Positions 24,065-31,443 of a stretch of DNA of 64,000 nucleotides are shown here, in pieces. Position numbers and translations under genes: made by a program. The stretch lies in contig JAXDJV010000013.1 in the NCBI GenBank assembly GCA_034667465.1, forward strand, positions 186,001 to 250,000, read 5' to 3'. Positions within the stretch are counted from its first letter, which is position 1. Each line of letters starts with the position of its first letter. This stretch comes from JAOBAU01 sp034667465. GTDB lineage: Bacteria > Acidobacteriota > Thermoanaerobaculia > Gp7-AA8. Below the pieces are notes generated by a model. The model made no database searches. It worked only from the letters and a program-made list of their open reading frames with translations, and had not been told where the DNA came from.

Positions 24065-26814
24065 TAGAACACCCAGCGAAGACCGAGCTGGAACTCGCGA
24101 GCCGGGAGCGTTGCGCGTGCAGCGCCGTAGCCGGGATTCGGAACGTAAGCCGCCGCCGGATTCGCGATGGTCGGACCGCTCAGGAACTGCGCGCCGTTGA
24201 TCGACTGCACGTCGTAGTTGACGACGTTGGTGAGATTGAAGCATTCGGCGATCGCTTCGACCTGACCCCAGCCGATCGCGAATCCCTTCGTCAGACGAAG
24301 CGAGAGCTGGCGAAACGGCGGACCGTTCTCGGTGTTGCGGCCAACGCCGAGCGGACGATCGGAGTTCTTGCCGTCGCCGTTGTAGTCGTAGCCGAGGCGA
24401 TGCGTCCACGGCTGGCCCGAACCGTACTCGTAAATCGGCGCGACGAGAATGCCGTACGGCGCGTGGAAGATGCCGCTGACGACGACGCGGTAATGCTCGT
24501 CGCCGCGCGCGCGGCCGTATTCGGAATTGATGCTGGCCGGATCGCTCGGGTAGCCGGTCGGGAAGTCGGGGCTGAAGTCGTCGCTGATGTTGTCCTTGTC
24601 GGCGACGGTGAGCGACGCGGTGATCAGATCGTTCTTCCGGATCGAGCCGTTGAGGCTGACGACGATCGCGCGATAACGCGAGCGGCCGTCGTTCGTGTAC
24701 ATGTTGATCTGGTCGTACGAGGTGTTCGGGCGAACGTGCGTGGCGTTGCCGCTCCAGTTCACATCGCGAATGACGATCTCGTGCTCGCCCTTCACGTAGA
24801 TTCCTTCGGTGTCGAGATAGAGACGCGAGTCGCCGAGCTTCATCGTGTAGCCGAGTGAGACCTGCGTCGATTCCGGCGACTCGAGATCGGGCGCGAGCAG
24901 CGCGATGGCCGGCTTCGAAACGATGCCGGTATTGCGCGGGTTGTTCGGATCGAGCGCCAGCGACGGGAAGCCGAGGAGCGCGCCGTTGATGCGCGTGTAG
25001 GTGACGCGTCCGGTCTCGCCATTCTGCTGCAGTTCGGTGAGTGCCGGCACGAGGAGGAAGCGGCCGGTGAAGCGGCCCGCGCCGCCGCGAACGACGCTGG
25101 TGCCGTCGCCGCGCAGGTCGTAGTTGAAGGATGCGCGCGGCTGATAGTTGTTCGTGTCGCGCTTGCGCGGATTCGGAATCAGCGCGTGATGGAAGCCGGC
25201 GTTGTTGCCGTTCGTATCGAGGTCGTAGCGAAGACCGAGGTTGACGAGGAGCTTCGTCGACGGGCGCCACGAATCTTCGATGAAGGCGCCGTAAAGATTC
25301 GTGCTCGTGTCGACGTCCGACGATCCGACGCCGTACGCGTACGCAAGCGGCAGCGCCTTCGTATCGGTCAGATAGATGAAGAGCCCTTCCTGATACGTGT
25401 CGATGCGCAGGCGCTCCGAAACGTGCTGCAGCGAAACGCCGCCTTTGAGGTCGTGCGAGCCGTTGCCGGCGGCGAGATGGTGATGCAGCGTGTCGCGCAG
25501 TTCCCAGTTCGAACCGTCGCCGAGCAGATCGCCGAGGATGTTCGAGCCGGTCATCAATGTGTTGCCGGACGAGTACCACTCCGCGACGCCGTTCGAATTC
25601 GTCGGCTCAAAAAAACGGCGCGTGCCGTATTGCGCACGTGCCTCGTTCGAAGTCGAGCCGGAGATGAACGTGTTGTGCTCGAAGGTCGTGTTCCAGTTCT
25701 TGCGCTCGAGCGTCTGACCGTACGACGCATCTGCGACGCCGCCGACGCGGAAGTTGTCTTCGGTGTAATTCTCGTAGACCGCTTTGACGCCGGCCGTCAT
25801 CGTCGCGCTGAGGTTCGTGTCGAGGCTGCCGAAGACGAGCGTCTGATCGAACGGATGCGAAATGTCTGCGGCCCGCGATGCGAACGCGCCGCCGGGACGA
25901 TAGAGGACGATGTTCTTCTCGTTGATCTGCTCGACGGAGCCGAAGTAGAACAACTTGTCGCGCATGGCCGGACCGCCGATGGTGAAGCCGAGCTGGCGGC
26001 GCGAGTAGTCATCGTTCTTCTTCAGGTCGAGCGCCCCCTGCGAACGGAGTGCGCTGTCGCGGAAGAAACCGAAGACGCTGCCGCTGATGTCGTTCGTTCC
26101 CGACTTGGTGACGATCGAGAGCGCGCCGCCGGCGGAGCCGCCGATCTCCGTGTCGAAGCGATTCGTGATGACGCGGAACTCGCGCACCGCGTCCTGACTG
26201 AAGCGCGCGCGGGCCAGACCGTTGACCTGGTCGGTGAGATCGACGCCGTTCACAAAGATCGTCGTCTGCGACGCGTTGCCGCCGGCGCCGACGACCGGTC
26301 CGCCGTTGATGAAGCGGAAGCCGCCGCGCTCGCGCTGGACGCCGGGGGCGATGAATGCGAGGCGCTGGAAGTCGCGATCGGCGACCGGCAGCGCGGCGAT
26401 CTGCTCGGGAAGAATGTTCGTCGAGCTGTCGGTCTTCATGACGTCGACGATCGGCGACTCGGCGCTGACCGTGATCGTCTCGCTCGCCTGCGCGTGCATC
26501 GCGACGCTCAGCTTCGCTTCCTGTCCGACGCGGATCGTCAGGTTCTGTTCGCGCACCGGCGCGAATCCTTCGAGCATGAACTGCACGCGATAGTTCCCCG
26601 GCGTCAGCGCGAGGAAGCGAGCGCTGCCGGCTGAGTCGGTGACCGCCGTGGTTGTGAAGCCGGTCTCCGGCCGCGCGACCGTGACGGTCACGCCCGGAAG
26701 CGGCGAGCGCGCCTGATCGAGCGCGATCGCTTCGATGGAGCCTTTGTCGATCTGAGCAAAAGCGTTAATCGAGAAGAGAAGGAGGAACGCGAGGAGCACC
26801 GCCGTTTTTCGCAT
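24064..26814 (-). CDS. TonB-dependent receptor, Oar-like, with carboxypeptidase-regulatory N-domain
   Basis: 916 residues from ATG 26814 (AAAGGA upstream; signal peptide MRKTAVLLAFLLLFSINAFAQ). Residues ~25-110 form a carboxypeptidase-regulatory-like domain (IEAIALDQARSPLPGVTVTV). A plug domain (~115-230, ESPIVDVMKTDSSTNILPEQ) contains TIFVNGVDLTDQVNG, and the rest is a 22-strand-type barrel ending in QLGLRWVF with terminal Phe. Oar-like receptors in acidobacteria take up large or poorly known substrates. As first gene of the operon, with a one-base overlap to the dehydrogenase, it likely imports the substrate of that pathway or handles its product. Two heptad repeats lie in the upstream gap. 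Confidence 0.93.
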   Translation of the reverse strand: MRKTAVLLAFLLLFSINAFAQIDKGSIEAIALDQARSPLPGVTVTVARPETGFTTTAVTDSAGSARFLALTPGNYRVQFMLEGFAPVREQNLTIRVGQEAKLSVAMHAQASETITVSAESPIVDVMKTDSSTNILPEQIAALPVADRDFQRLAFIAPGVQRERGGFRFINGGPVVGAGGNASQTTIFVNGVDLTDQVNGLARARFSQDAVREFRVITNRFDTEIGGSAGGALSIVTKSGTNDISGSVFGFFRDSALRSQGALDLKKNDDYSRRQLGFTIGGPAMRDKLFYFGSVEQINEKNIVLYRPGGAFASRAADISHPFDQTLVFGSLDTNLSATMTAGVKAVYENYTEDNFRVGGVADASYGQTLERKNWNTTFEHNTFISGSTSNEARAQYGTRRFFEPTNSNGVAEWYSSGNTLMTGSNILGDLLGDGSNWELRDTLHHHLAAGNGSHDLKGGVSLQHVSERLRIDTYQEGLFIYLTDTKALPLAYAYGVGSSDVDTSTNLYGAFIEDSWRPSTKLLVNLGLRYDLDTNGNNAGFHHALIPNPRKRDTNNYQPRASFNYDLRGDGTSVVRGGAGRFTGRFLLVPALTELQQNGETGRVTYTRINGALLGFPSLALDPNNPRNTGIVSKPAIALLAPDLESPESTQVSLGYTMKLGDSRLYLDTEGIYVKGEHEIVIRDVNWSGNATHVRPNTSYDQINMYTNDGRSRYRAIVVSLNGSIRKNDLITASLTVADKDNISDDFSPDFPTGYPSDPASINSEYGRARGDEHYRVVVSGIFHAPYGILVAPIYEYGSGQPWTHRLGYDYNGDGKNSDRPLGVGRNTENGPPFRQLSLRLTKGFAIGWGQVEAIAECFNLTNVVNYDVQSINGAQFLSGPTIANPAAAYVPNPGYGAARATLPAREFQLGLRWVF

Positions 26815-26833
26815 CGTTAGTCCTTTTAAAGCA

Positions 26834-26860
26834 GTCCTGAGTCCTGAGTCCTGAGTGCTC
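26834..26860. repeat. One-armed heptad repeat (GTCCTGA units)
   Basis: Three perfect direct copies of GTCCTGA (26834, 26841, 26848) followed by a partial GTGCTC. It has the same seven-base period and TGAG core as the hairpin elements, but no opposing arm. It starts 20 bases upstream of the TonB receptor start. Confidence 0.8.
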
Positions 26861-26971
26861 GACGCGGGCATGACGCGCAGTTTCTTACTCGTCATTTGCC
26901 GTCCGGGCGGTCGGTTTGTTGTGATGGCGCGAATGTTAGGTCTGCCGGGCGCGTCTGTCAAGCCGGGAAAG

Positions 26972-27054
26972 GTGCTGAGTGCGAAGTGCTGAGTGCTGAG
27001 TCGGAAAATTGGCGGTCGCACCTGACTCAGCACTCTGCACTCAGCACTCAGCAC
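26972..27054. repeat. Heptad hairpin element B (4+4 units)
   Basis: Left arm cores at 26976, 26983 (degenerate GAAG), 26990 and 26997. Right arm CTCA/CTCT cores at 27026, 27033, 27040 and 27047. Spacing is exactly seven bases throughout, with a 25-base centre. It ends 24 bases upstream of the PspA-like start. The whole gap 26815-27078 holds this element, the one-armed repeat and otherwise only the divergent promoter region; I see no gene in it. Confidence 0.85.
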
Positions 27055-27078
27055 CTCACAGGCTCGGGCGGCGGGACT

Positions 27079-27843
27079 ATGATTTACGGCATGTTCAATC
27101 GCATCGGGAACCTCTTCCGCGGTTTCTTCGGCCTCTTCGTCTCCGGCATGGAGCGTCGCAATCCGGAGGCGCTGCTCGAAGTGGAGAAGGAAAATCTTCG
27201 CAAGCAGATCGCGAGCTACAACCAGGGGCTCGCCGCGCATGCCGGACTTTGCGAGCGGCTGATGACGCAGGTCCGCAAGCTCGAAACGGACGAGCGCGAC
27301 GCGCGCGCGAAGACGGCCGCGAATCTCCGCGCGGGCAATCGTGAGATTGCCGCGCAGCACGCGCTGCGGCTGCAGAGCATCACCGAAAATCTCGCCGAGA
27401 CGCGGCTGCAGCTCGAACATGGCGAGACGACCTATCGCGAACTGATCAAGGCGCGCGACGTCGCCGTGAAAGCGGCGCAGGTAAAGCTCGCTTCCCTCAA
27501 ACATTCGCTCGACGATCTGAAGATCAAGCGCGCCACCGCCGAGCTTACCGAGATGGCGTCCGGAATGATCACGACCATCGGCGGCTCGGGCGACACGCTC
27601 GATCGTCTGCACACGATGGTCGAAGAAGAACGCGAGAAAGCAGCAGGACGCGCACGCGTCGCGCGCGACACGCTGTCGACGTCCGAACTGGCGCTGAAAG
27701 AAGAAGAGCAGCGCGCGCTGGAAGCGCAGGCACTCGATGAGTTCGTCGCGCGCGAAGGCTTCCAGATCGAGGGGACGGGAACCGCGACGACCGAAGGCGC
27801 TCTGCCGCACGCCGTCGACGTGAAACTGATCCCGCCGAAGTGA
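27079..27843 (+). CDS. PspA/IM30-like membrane stress protein
   Basis: 254 residues, almost entirely helical and coiled-coil. It begins with an amphipathic N-terminal helix (MFNRIGNLFRGFFGLFV) like the membrane-binding helix of PspA/Vipp1. The rest runs LLEVEKENLRKQIASYNQGL, LCERLMTQVRKLE and a long heptad helix to about 230. Family members form ESCRT-III-like rods that protect damaged inner membrane. ATG 27079 was chosen; ATG 27091 (MFNRIG) is equally possible. It overlaps the next gene as GTGA. Confidence 0.85.
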   Translation: MIYGMFNRIGNLFRGFFGLFVSGMERRNPEALLEVEKENLRKQIASYNQGLAAHAGLCERLMTQVRKLETDERDARAKTAANLRAGNREIAAQHALRLQSITENLAETRLQLEHGETTYRELIKARDVAVKAAQVKLASLKHSLDDLKIKRATAELTEMASGMITTIGGSGDTLDRLHTMVEEEREKAAGRARVARDTLSTSELALKEEEQRALEAQALDEFVAREGFQIEGTGTATTEGALPHAVDVKLIPPK

Positions 27844-28457
27844 TCAGCGGGCTGGAGCTCTTCGGACTCGCTCTCCTCGCCGGCGGCGCGGCCACGATGT
27901 GGGTGCGCAACGCCGAGGCGAGATTTCGGGCGATGCACACGCTGCCGCCCAGCGAGCATGACGCGGCGCTGCGTCAGCTCGGCACGCCGGCGCGCGATCG
28001 CGCCAAAGCGCTGGCGGCGAAGTGCGCGAAGACGCTCGCGGCGTACGGCACGTCGGACGATCTCGTCATCGACGGCAATCGCCGGGCGCTCGAAGAGCTG
28101 ACGCGGATGCACCTCCGTCTCCTCACCGCGCATCGCGAGATCATCACGCTCGACGTCGTGAAGGACGCGCCGTCGCTGCGCAAACAGATCGCGTCGGCGG
28201 AGACGTCGATCGCCGTCGCCGAGTCGGAAGAGCTGCGCGAATCGCGCGCGGCGACGGCTGCGATTCTTCGTCGCCGGCTCGACAACGTGACGCGCCGCGA
28301 GACGCTCCTCTCGCAGATCGAGAGCGACCTGGAGCGGATCGAAGCGCAGATCGATCTGGCGCTCGAAGACGCGACGCTGAATCGGACGCCCGCTCCTGTC
28401 TCGCATTCGATCGAGCTGGCCAGCGGACTCTTCGACGAAACGCTGCGTCAGGCATAG
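27840..28457 (+). CDS. Membrane-anchored coiled-coil protein of unknown function
   Basis: 205 residues from a GTG that overlaps the PspA stop. An N-terminal transmembrane helix (about 3-20, GLELFGLALLAGGAATMWV) is followed by a helical cytoplasmic domain with coiled-coil at about 125-190 (RRRLDNVTRRETLLSQIESD). I recognise no named family. Tight coupling to the PspA-like gene suggests a membrane partner or anchor in the same stress response, a role held by unrelated small membrane proteins in other psp operons. Confidence 0.7.
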   Translation: MISGLELFGLALLAGGAATMWVRNAEARFRAMHTLPPSEHDAALRQLGTPARDRAKALAAKCAKTLAAYGTSDDLVIDGNRRALEELTRMHLRLLTAHREIITLDVVKDAPSLRKQIASAETSIAVAESEELRESRAATAAILRRRLDNVTRRETLLSQIESDLERIEAQIDLALEDATLNRTPAPVSHSIELASGLFDETLRQA

Positions 28458-28468
28458 AATCCCGCCGC

Positions 28469-29101
28469 ATGTCGCTCCTCGCTCAACGCAAGAACCCCAG
28501 TGCGCCGCCTCGCCTCGACGGAAAAGAGCTGCTCGTCGGTCCCGACCCGAGCGTCTCCCGCGTGAAGGGCGTGATGTTCGGCGCGCGCAAACAGTTTCTC
28601 GTCGACACCGTCGGCGAGGAAGGCCTGGCCCGCGTCGTAGCGCGGCTTTCACCGCGCACCGCCGGCTACGTGAAGACGCCGCTGGCGTCGAGCTGGTGCG
28701 AGTTCGAATCGCTGGTGGAGCTCGATCGCGCGATCTACGACGAGCTGAAAGCAAAGCATCCGAACGTGCTCGCGCTGATCGGCGCCGCATCCGCGGAGCT
28801 CGGCATCGGCAAGGTGTACAAATCGCTCGACAGCACGGAACTGCTGAAGTTCCTGGAGAGCATCGCGCTCTTTCACACGCAGTATCAGAAGTTCGGCCGC
28901 GTGAAGTTCGAGAAGACGCCGAATGGCGGCCGAATGATCTACACCGACTACCCCTGCTACTCCCCCATCTTCTGCGCCAGCGCCCTCGGCTTCTTCCTCG
29001 AATCAATCCTCCGCCACGGCGGAACCGATCCGAGCGTGAACGAGACGAGATGTCAGACGCATGGGGATGCTTCTTGTACGTTTGAGATGGCCTGGAGATG
29101 A
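28469..29101 (+). CDS. DUF2378/V4R-like sensor-domain protein
   Basis: 210 residues. The N-terminal half reads VKGVMFGARKQFLVDTVGEE and GLARVVARLSP, which I associate with the DUF2378 (TIGR02265) proteins of myxobacteria and relatives. The C-terminal end, ETRCQTHGDASCTFEMAW, has the paired cysteines typical of 4-vinyl-reductase (V4R) small-molecule-binding domains. No output domain is attached. It starts 11 bases after the coiled-coil gene and probably shares its transcript. A long heptad array begins right after its stop. Confidence 0.65.
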   Translation: MSLLAQRKNPSAPPRLDGKELLVGPDPSVSRVKGVMFGARKQFLVDTVGEEGLARVVARLSPRTAGYVKTPLASSWCEFESLVELDRAIYDELKAKHPNVLALIGAASAELGIGKVYKSLDSTELLKFLESIALFHTQYQKFGRVKFEKTPNGGRMIYTDYPCYSPIFCASALGFFLESILRHGGTDPSVNETRCQTHGDASCTFEMAWR

Positions 29102-29103
29102 AG

Positions 29104-29235
29104 GCATGAGGTATGAGTAATGAGGCATGAGTAAAAGCCTCTGACTCACCACTCATGCCTCATCACTCATGCCTCATTACTCATGCCTCATTACTCATGC
29201 CTCATTACTCATGCCTCATTACTCATACCTCATGC
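29104..29235. repeat. Heptad hairpin array D (4 left units, 13 right units)
   Basis: Left arm TGAG cores at 29107, 29114, 29121 and 29128. Right arm CTCA cores at every seventh base from 29145 to 29229, thirteen in all, mostly alternating CTCATGC and CTCATTA. The final unit, CTCATGC at 29229-29235, contains the ATG of the next gene. The array fills the entire 130-base gap. Confidence 0.9.
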
Positions 29236-30569
29236 CTCTCTTTAAGCAGTTCTACCTCCCCTGCCTCGCCCACGCCTCCTACGTAATCGCCTCCAACGGC
29301 GAGGCGGCGATCGTTGATCCGCGGCGTGATGTCGATGAGTACATCGAATTCGCGCGCGAGCATGGGCTGACGATTCGTTACGTCATTGAGACGCATCTGC
29401 ATGCCGATTTCGTGAGCGGGCATCGGGAGCTGGCGGAGCGGACCGGGGCGGAGATCGTGTTTGGGGCGCGGGCGGCGGCGGAGTTGCCGCATCGCGCGGT
29501 GCGTGATGGCGATGTGCTGCGCGTTGGCGCGCTGGAGTTGCGCGCCATGGAAACGCCGGGACATACGCCGGAGTCGATCTCGTGGCTGATCATTGAAGAC
29601 GGCGTGCCGCGGCGCGTGCTGACCGGCGACACGCTGTTCATCGGCGACGTCGGCCGTCCCGATCTCGCCGGCTCGCGCGGATTCACGTCGGAGCAGATGG
29701 CGTCGATGCTTTACGACTCGCTGCACGAGAAGCTGCTCGCGCTTCCCGACGATGTCGAAGTCTGGCCGGCGCATGGCGCAGGGTCGGCATGCGGACGGAA
29801 CATCTCGAAAGAAACATCGTCGACGATCGGCGTGCAGCGCCGGACCAACCACGCGCTCGCGCCGATGTCGCGCGAGGAGTTCGTCAACATGATGACTACC
29901 GGCATCTCGGCGCCGCCGGCGTACTTTCCGTACGACGCGGAGCTGAATCGCCGCGGCGCGCGTCCGCTCGCGGAACTGACCGCGAAGCCGCTCGCTGCTG
30001 ATGAGATCCGCGCAATGCGCGCAACGATTCTCGACGTCCGCGACGCCGCGTCATTCGGCGCAGGTCATGTCGCCAGCGCCGTCAACATCGGTCTCGATGG
30101 TCAGTTCGCATCGTGGTGCGGCACGCTGCTTCGCTCCGACGCGACGCTCGTCGTCTTCGCCGCGTCCACGCAGAAAGCGGCCGAAGCGGTGATGCGTCTC
30201 GCGCGCATCGGCTACGAAAACGTCGCCGGTTACACGACGTCGCTCGATGGCTTCGAAGTCGCGCCGCTCGGACAGATGAGCGTCGCCGAACTGCACGCCG
30301 CCCCGCTGCGCGTGGTCGACGTCCGCGGTCCCGGCGAGTACAGCGCGGGTCACGTTCCCGACGCGATCAACATTCCGCTGCCCGAGCTTTCCGCGCGGCT
30401 CGGCGAGATCGATCGCGATGGCGCACTCGCCGTGATCTGCGCCGGCGGCTATCGCTCATCGGCGGCCGCGAGTCTGCTCGCGCAGGCCGGTTTCGCGCAT
30501 GTGATCAACGTCGCCGGCGGTACGTCGGCGTGGGTGCGCGAAGGCTTCGCGACCGACGTCTCAGCCTGA
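29232..30569 (+). CDS. MBL-fold hydrolase with two rhodanese domains (persulfide dioxygenase-like)
   Basis: 445 residues. A metallo-beta-lactamase domain (about 1-230) has ETHLHADFVSGH (HxHxD), GHTPES, GDTLFIGDVGRPDL and WPAHGAG, closest to the ETHE1/persulfide dioxygenase group. A first rhodanese domain (about 255-345) has no active-site Cys (VVFAAS at the loop). A second (about 350-440) keeps Cys403 in VICAGGYRSS. Likely role is sulfide/persulfide oxidation or sulfane sulfur transfer in the cytoplasm. The start codon lies in the last unit of a heptad repeat array; an earlier in-frame extension would be pure repeat and is rejected. Confidence 0.9.
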   Translation: MPLFKQFYLPCLAHASYVIASNGEAAIVDPRRDVDEYIEFAREHGLTIRYVIETHLHADFVSGHRELAERTGAEIVFGARAAAELPHRAVRDGDVLRVGALELRAMETPGHTPESISWLIIEDGVPRRVLTGDTLFIGDVGRPDLAGSRGFTSEQMASMLYDSLHEKLLALPDDVEVWPAHGAGSACGRNISKETSSTIGVQRRTNHALAPMSREEFVNMMTTGISAPPAYFPYDAELNRRGARPLAELTAKPLAADEIRAMRATILDVRDAASFGAGHVASAVNIGLDGQFASWCGTLLRSDATLVVFAASTQKAAEAVMRLARIGYENVAGYTTSLDGFEVAPLGQMSVAELHAAPLRVVDVRGPGEYSAGHVPDAINIPLPELSARLGEIDRDGALAVICAGGYRSSAAASLLAQAGFAHVINVAGGTSAWVREGFATDVSA

Positions 30570-31415
30570 CGTGATCTCGACGTCGACCTGCTGGCGCCGC
30601 AGCAGCATCCGCTCGAGCAGCGCAACGCGCGCGATCAATTCCGACTGTCCGCGAAGCAGCGCCGTGATCTCCATCTCCGCTTTCAGATTCACCTGATAGT
30701 CGTTCTCGGCGAGGAGCTTGTCCTTCATCGACTGCCGGTTCTGACTCATCATGATGATCGGCGCCTGCAGCGCGGCGACGGTCGACAGACAGAGGTTGAG
30801 CAGGATGAACGGATACGGATCGAAGTCCGCTCGGCGCGCGATGTTCACGCCCATCCAGATCGTCATGATGGCCGCGAACATGAAGATGAACGGCCACGAG
30901 CCGCCGAACGCCGCGACGCGATCGGCGACGCGCTGACCGAACGTCAGCGCCCCTTCCTGTTCTTCGAGGACGTTGCGCGAGACCTGACGCGACATCAGCT
31001 CATTCGTCTGCCGCAGGCGATCGCTCAGCTCCGCGATGATCCGCATCGACGCCGCAGGATTCTTGTTGAGGAAGTCGGCGAAATCATCGCGATCGAGTCT
31101 CACCAGCCGCGCAGGTTTGATCGCTGTCGCCGTCGCCGAACGCGGCGCGCCGTCGAACAGCGACAACTCGCCGAAGAACTGTCCAGGATAAAGACTCGCC
31201 AGGCTGACTTTCGTCCGCCCTTCGCCGTACGAGATGTCGACCGCGCCGTCTTCAACGATGAAGAGCGACGAGCCTTCGTCGCCCTGGTTGAAGATCACCT
31301 CGTCCTGCGCGTACGAGATCTCCTCGAGGCGCGAGACGAGCGATTGCAAATCGTCCGCGGTCAGCGACTCGAAGATCGGGATGTTCGCAAGTAGTTCCTG
31401 ACGAGACATCGACAT
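30561..31415 (-). CDS. Cyclic-nucleotide-binding and DUF1003 membrane protein
   Basis: 284 residues. The N-terminal half is a cNMP-binding beta-roll (IFNQGDEGSSLFIVEDGAVD, then FFGELSLFDGAPRSATATA, the phosphate-binding cassette with GELSL and PRSAT). The second half is DUF1003: two membrane helices (FIFMFAAIMTIWMGVNI and PFILLNLCLSTVAALQAPII) and the IMMSQNRQ motif. It is likely a cAMP- or cGMP-responsive membrane protein; the transported species, if any, is unknown. Its end overlaps the convergent MBL gene by 9 bases. Confidence 0.9.
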   Translation of the reverse strand: MSMSRQELLANIPIFESLTADDLQSLVSRLEEISYAQDEVIFNQGDEGSSLFIVEDGAVDISYGEGRTKVSLASLYPGQFFGELSLFDGAPRSATATAIKPARLVRLDRDDFADFLNKNPAASMRIIAELSDRLRQTNELMSRQVSRNVLEEQEGALTFGQRVADRVAAFGGSWPFIFMFAAIMTIWMGVNIARRADFDPYPFILLNLCLSTVAALQAPIIMMSQNRQSMKDKLLAENDYQVNLKAEMEITALLRGQSELIARVALLERMLLRRQQVDVEITSG

Positions 31416-31443
31416 GCAAATGAGATTAGCAGATGAGACGCGC

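Noticed and set aside
26815..27810. N-terminal extension of the TonB receptor across the PspA gene
   Set aside because: It reads through the heptad repeats and the opposite-strand gene; the signal peptide and ribosome-binding site are at 26814.
29169..29231. Translation of the repeat array as the N-terminus of the MBL protein
   Set aside because: The 21 residues would be pure repeat (HYSCLITHASLL-like) and are not part of the MBL fold, which starts at MPLFKQFYLP.
29104..29235. CRISPR array
   Set aside because: Units are seven bases with no spacers and the two halves are inverted; no cas genes are present.
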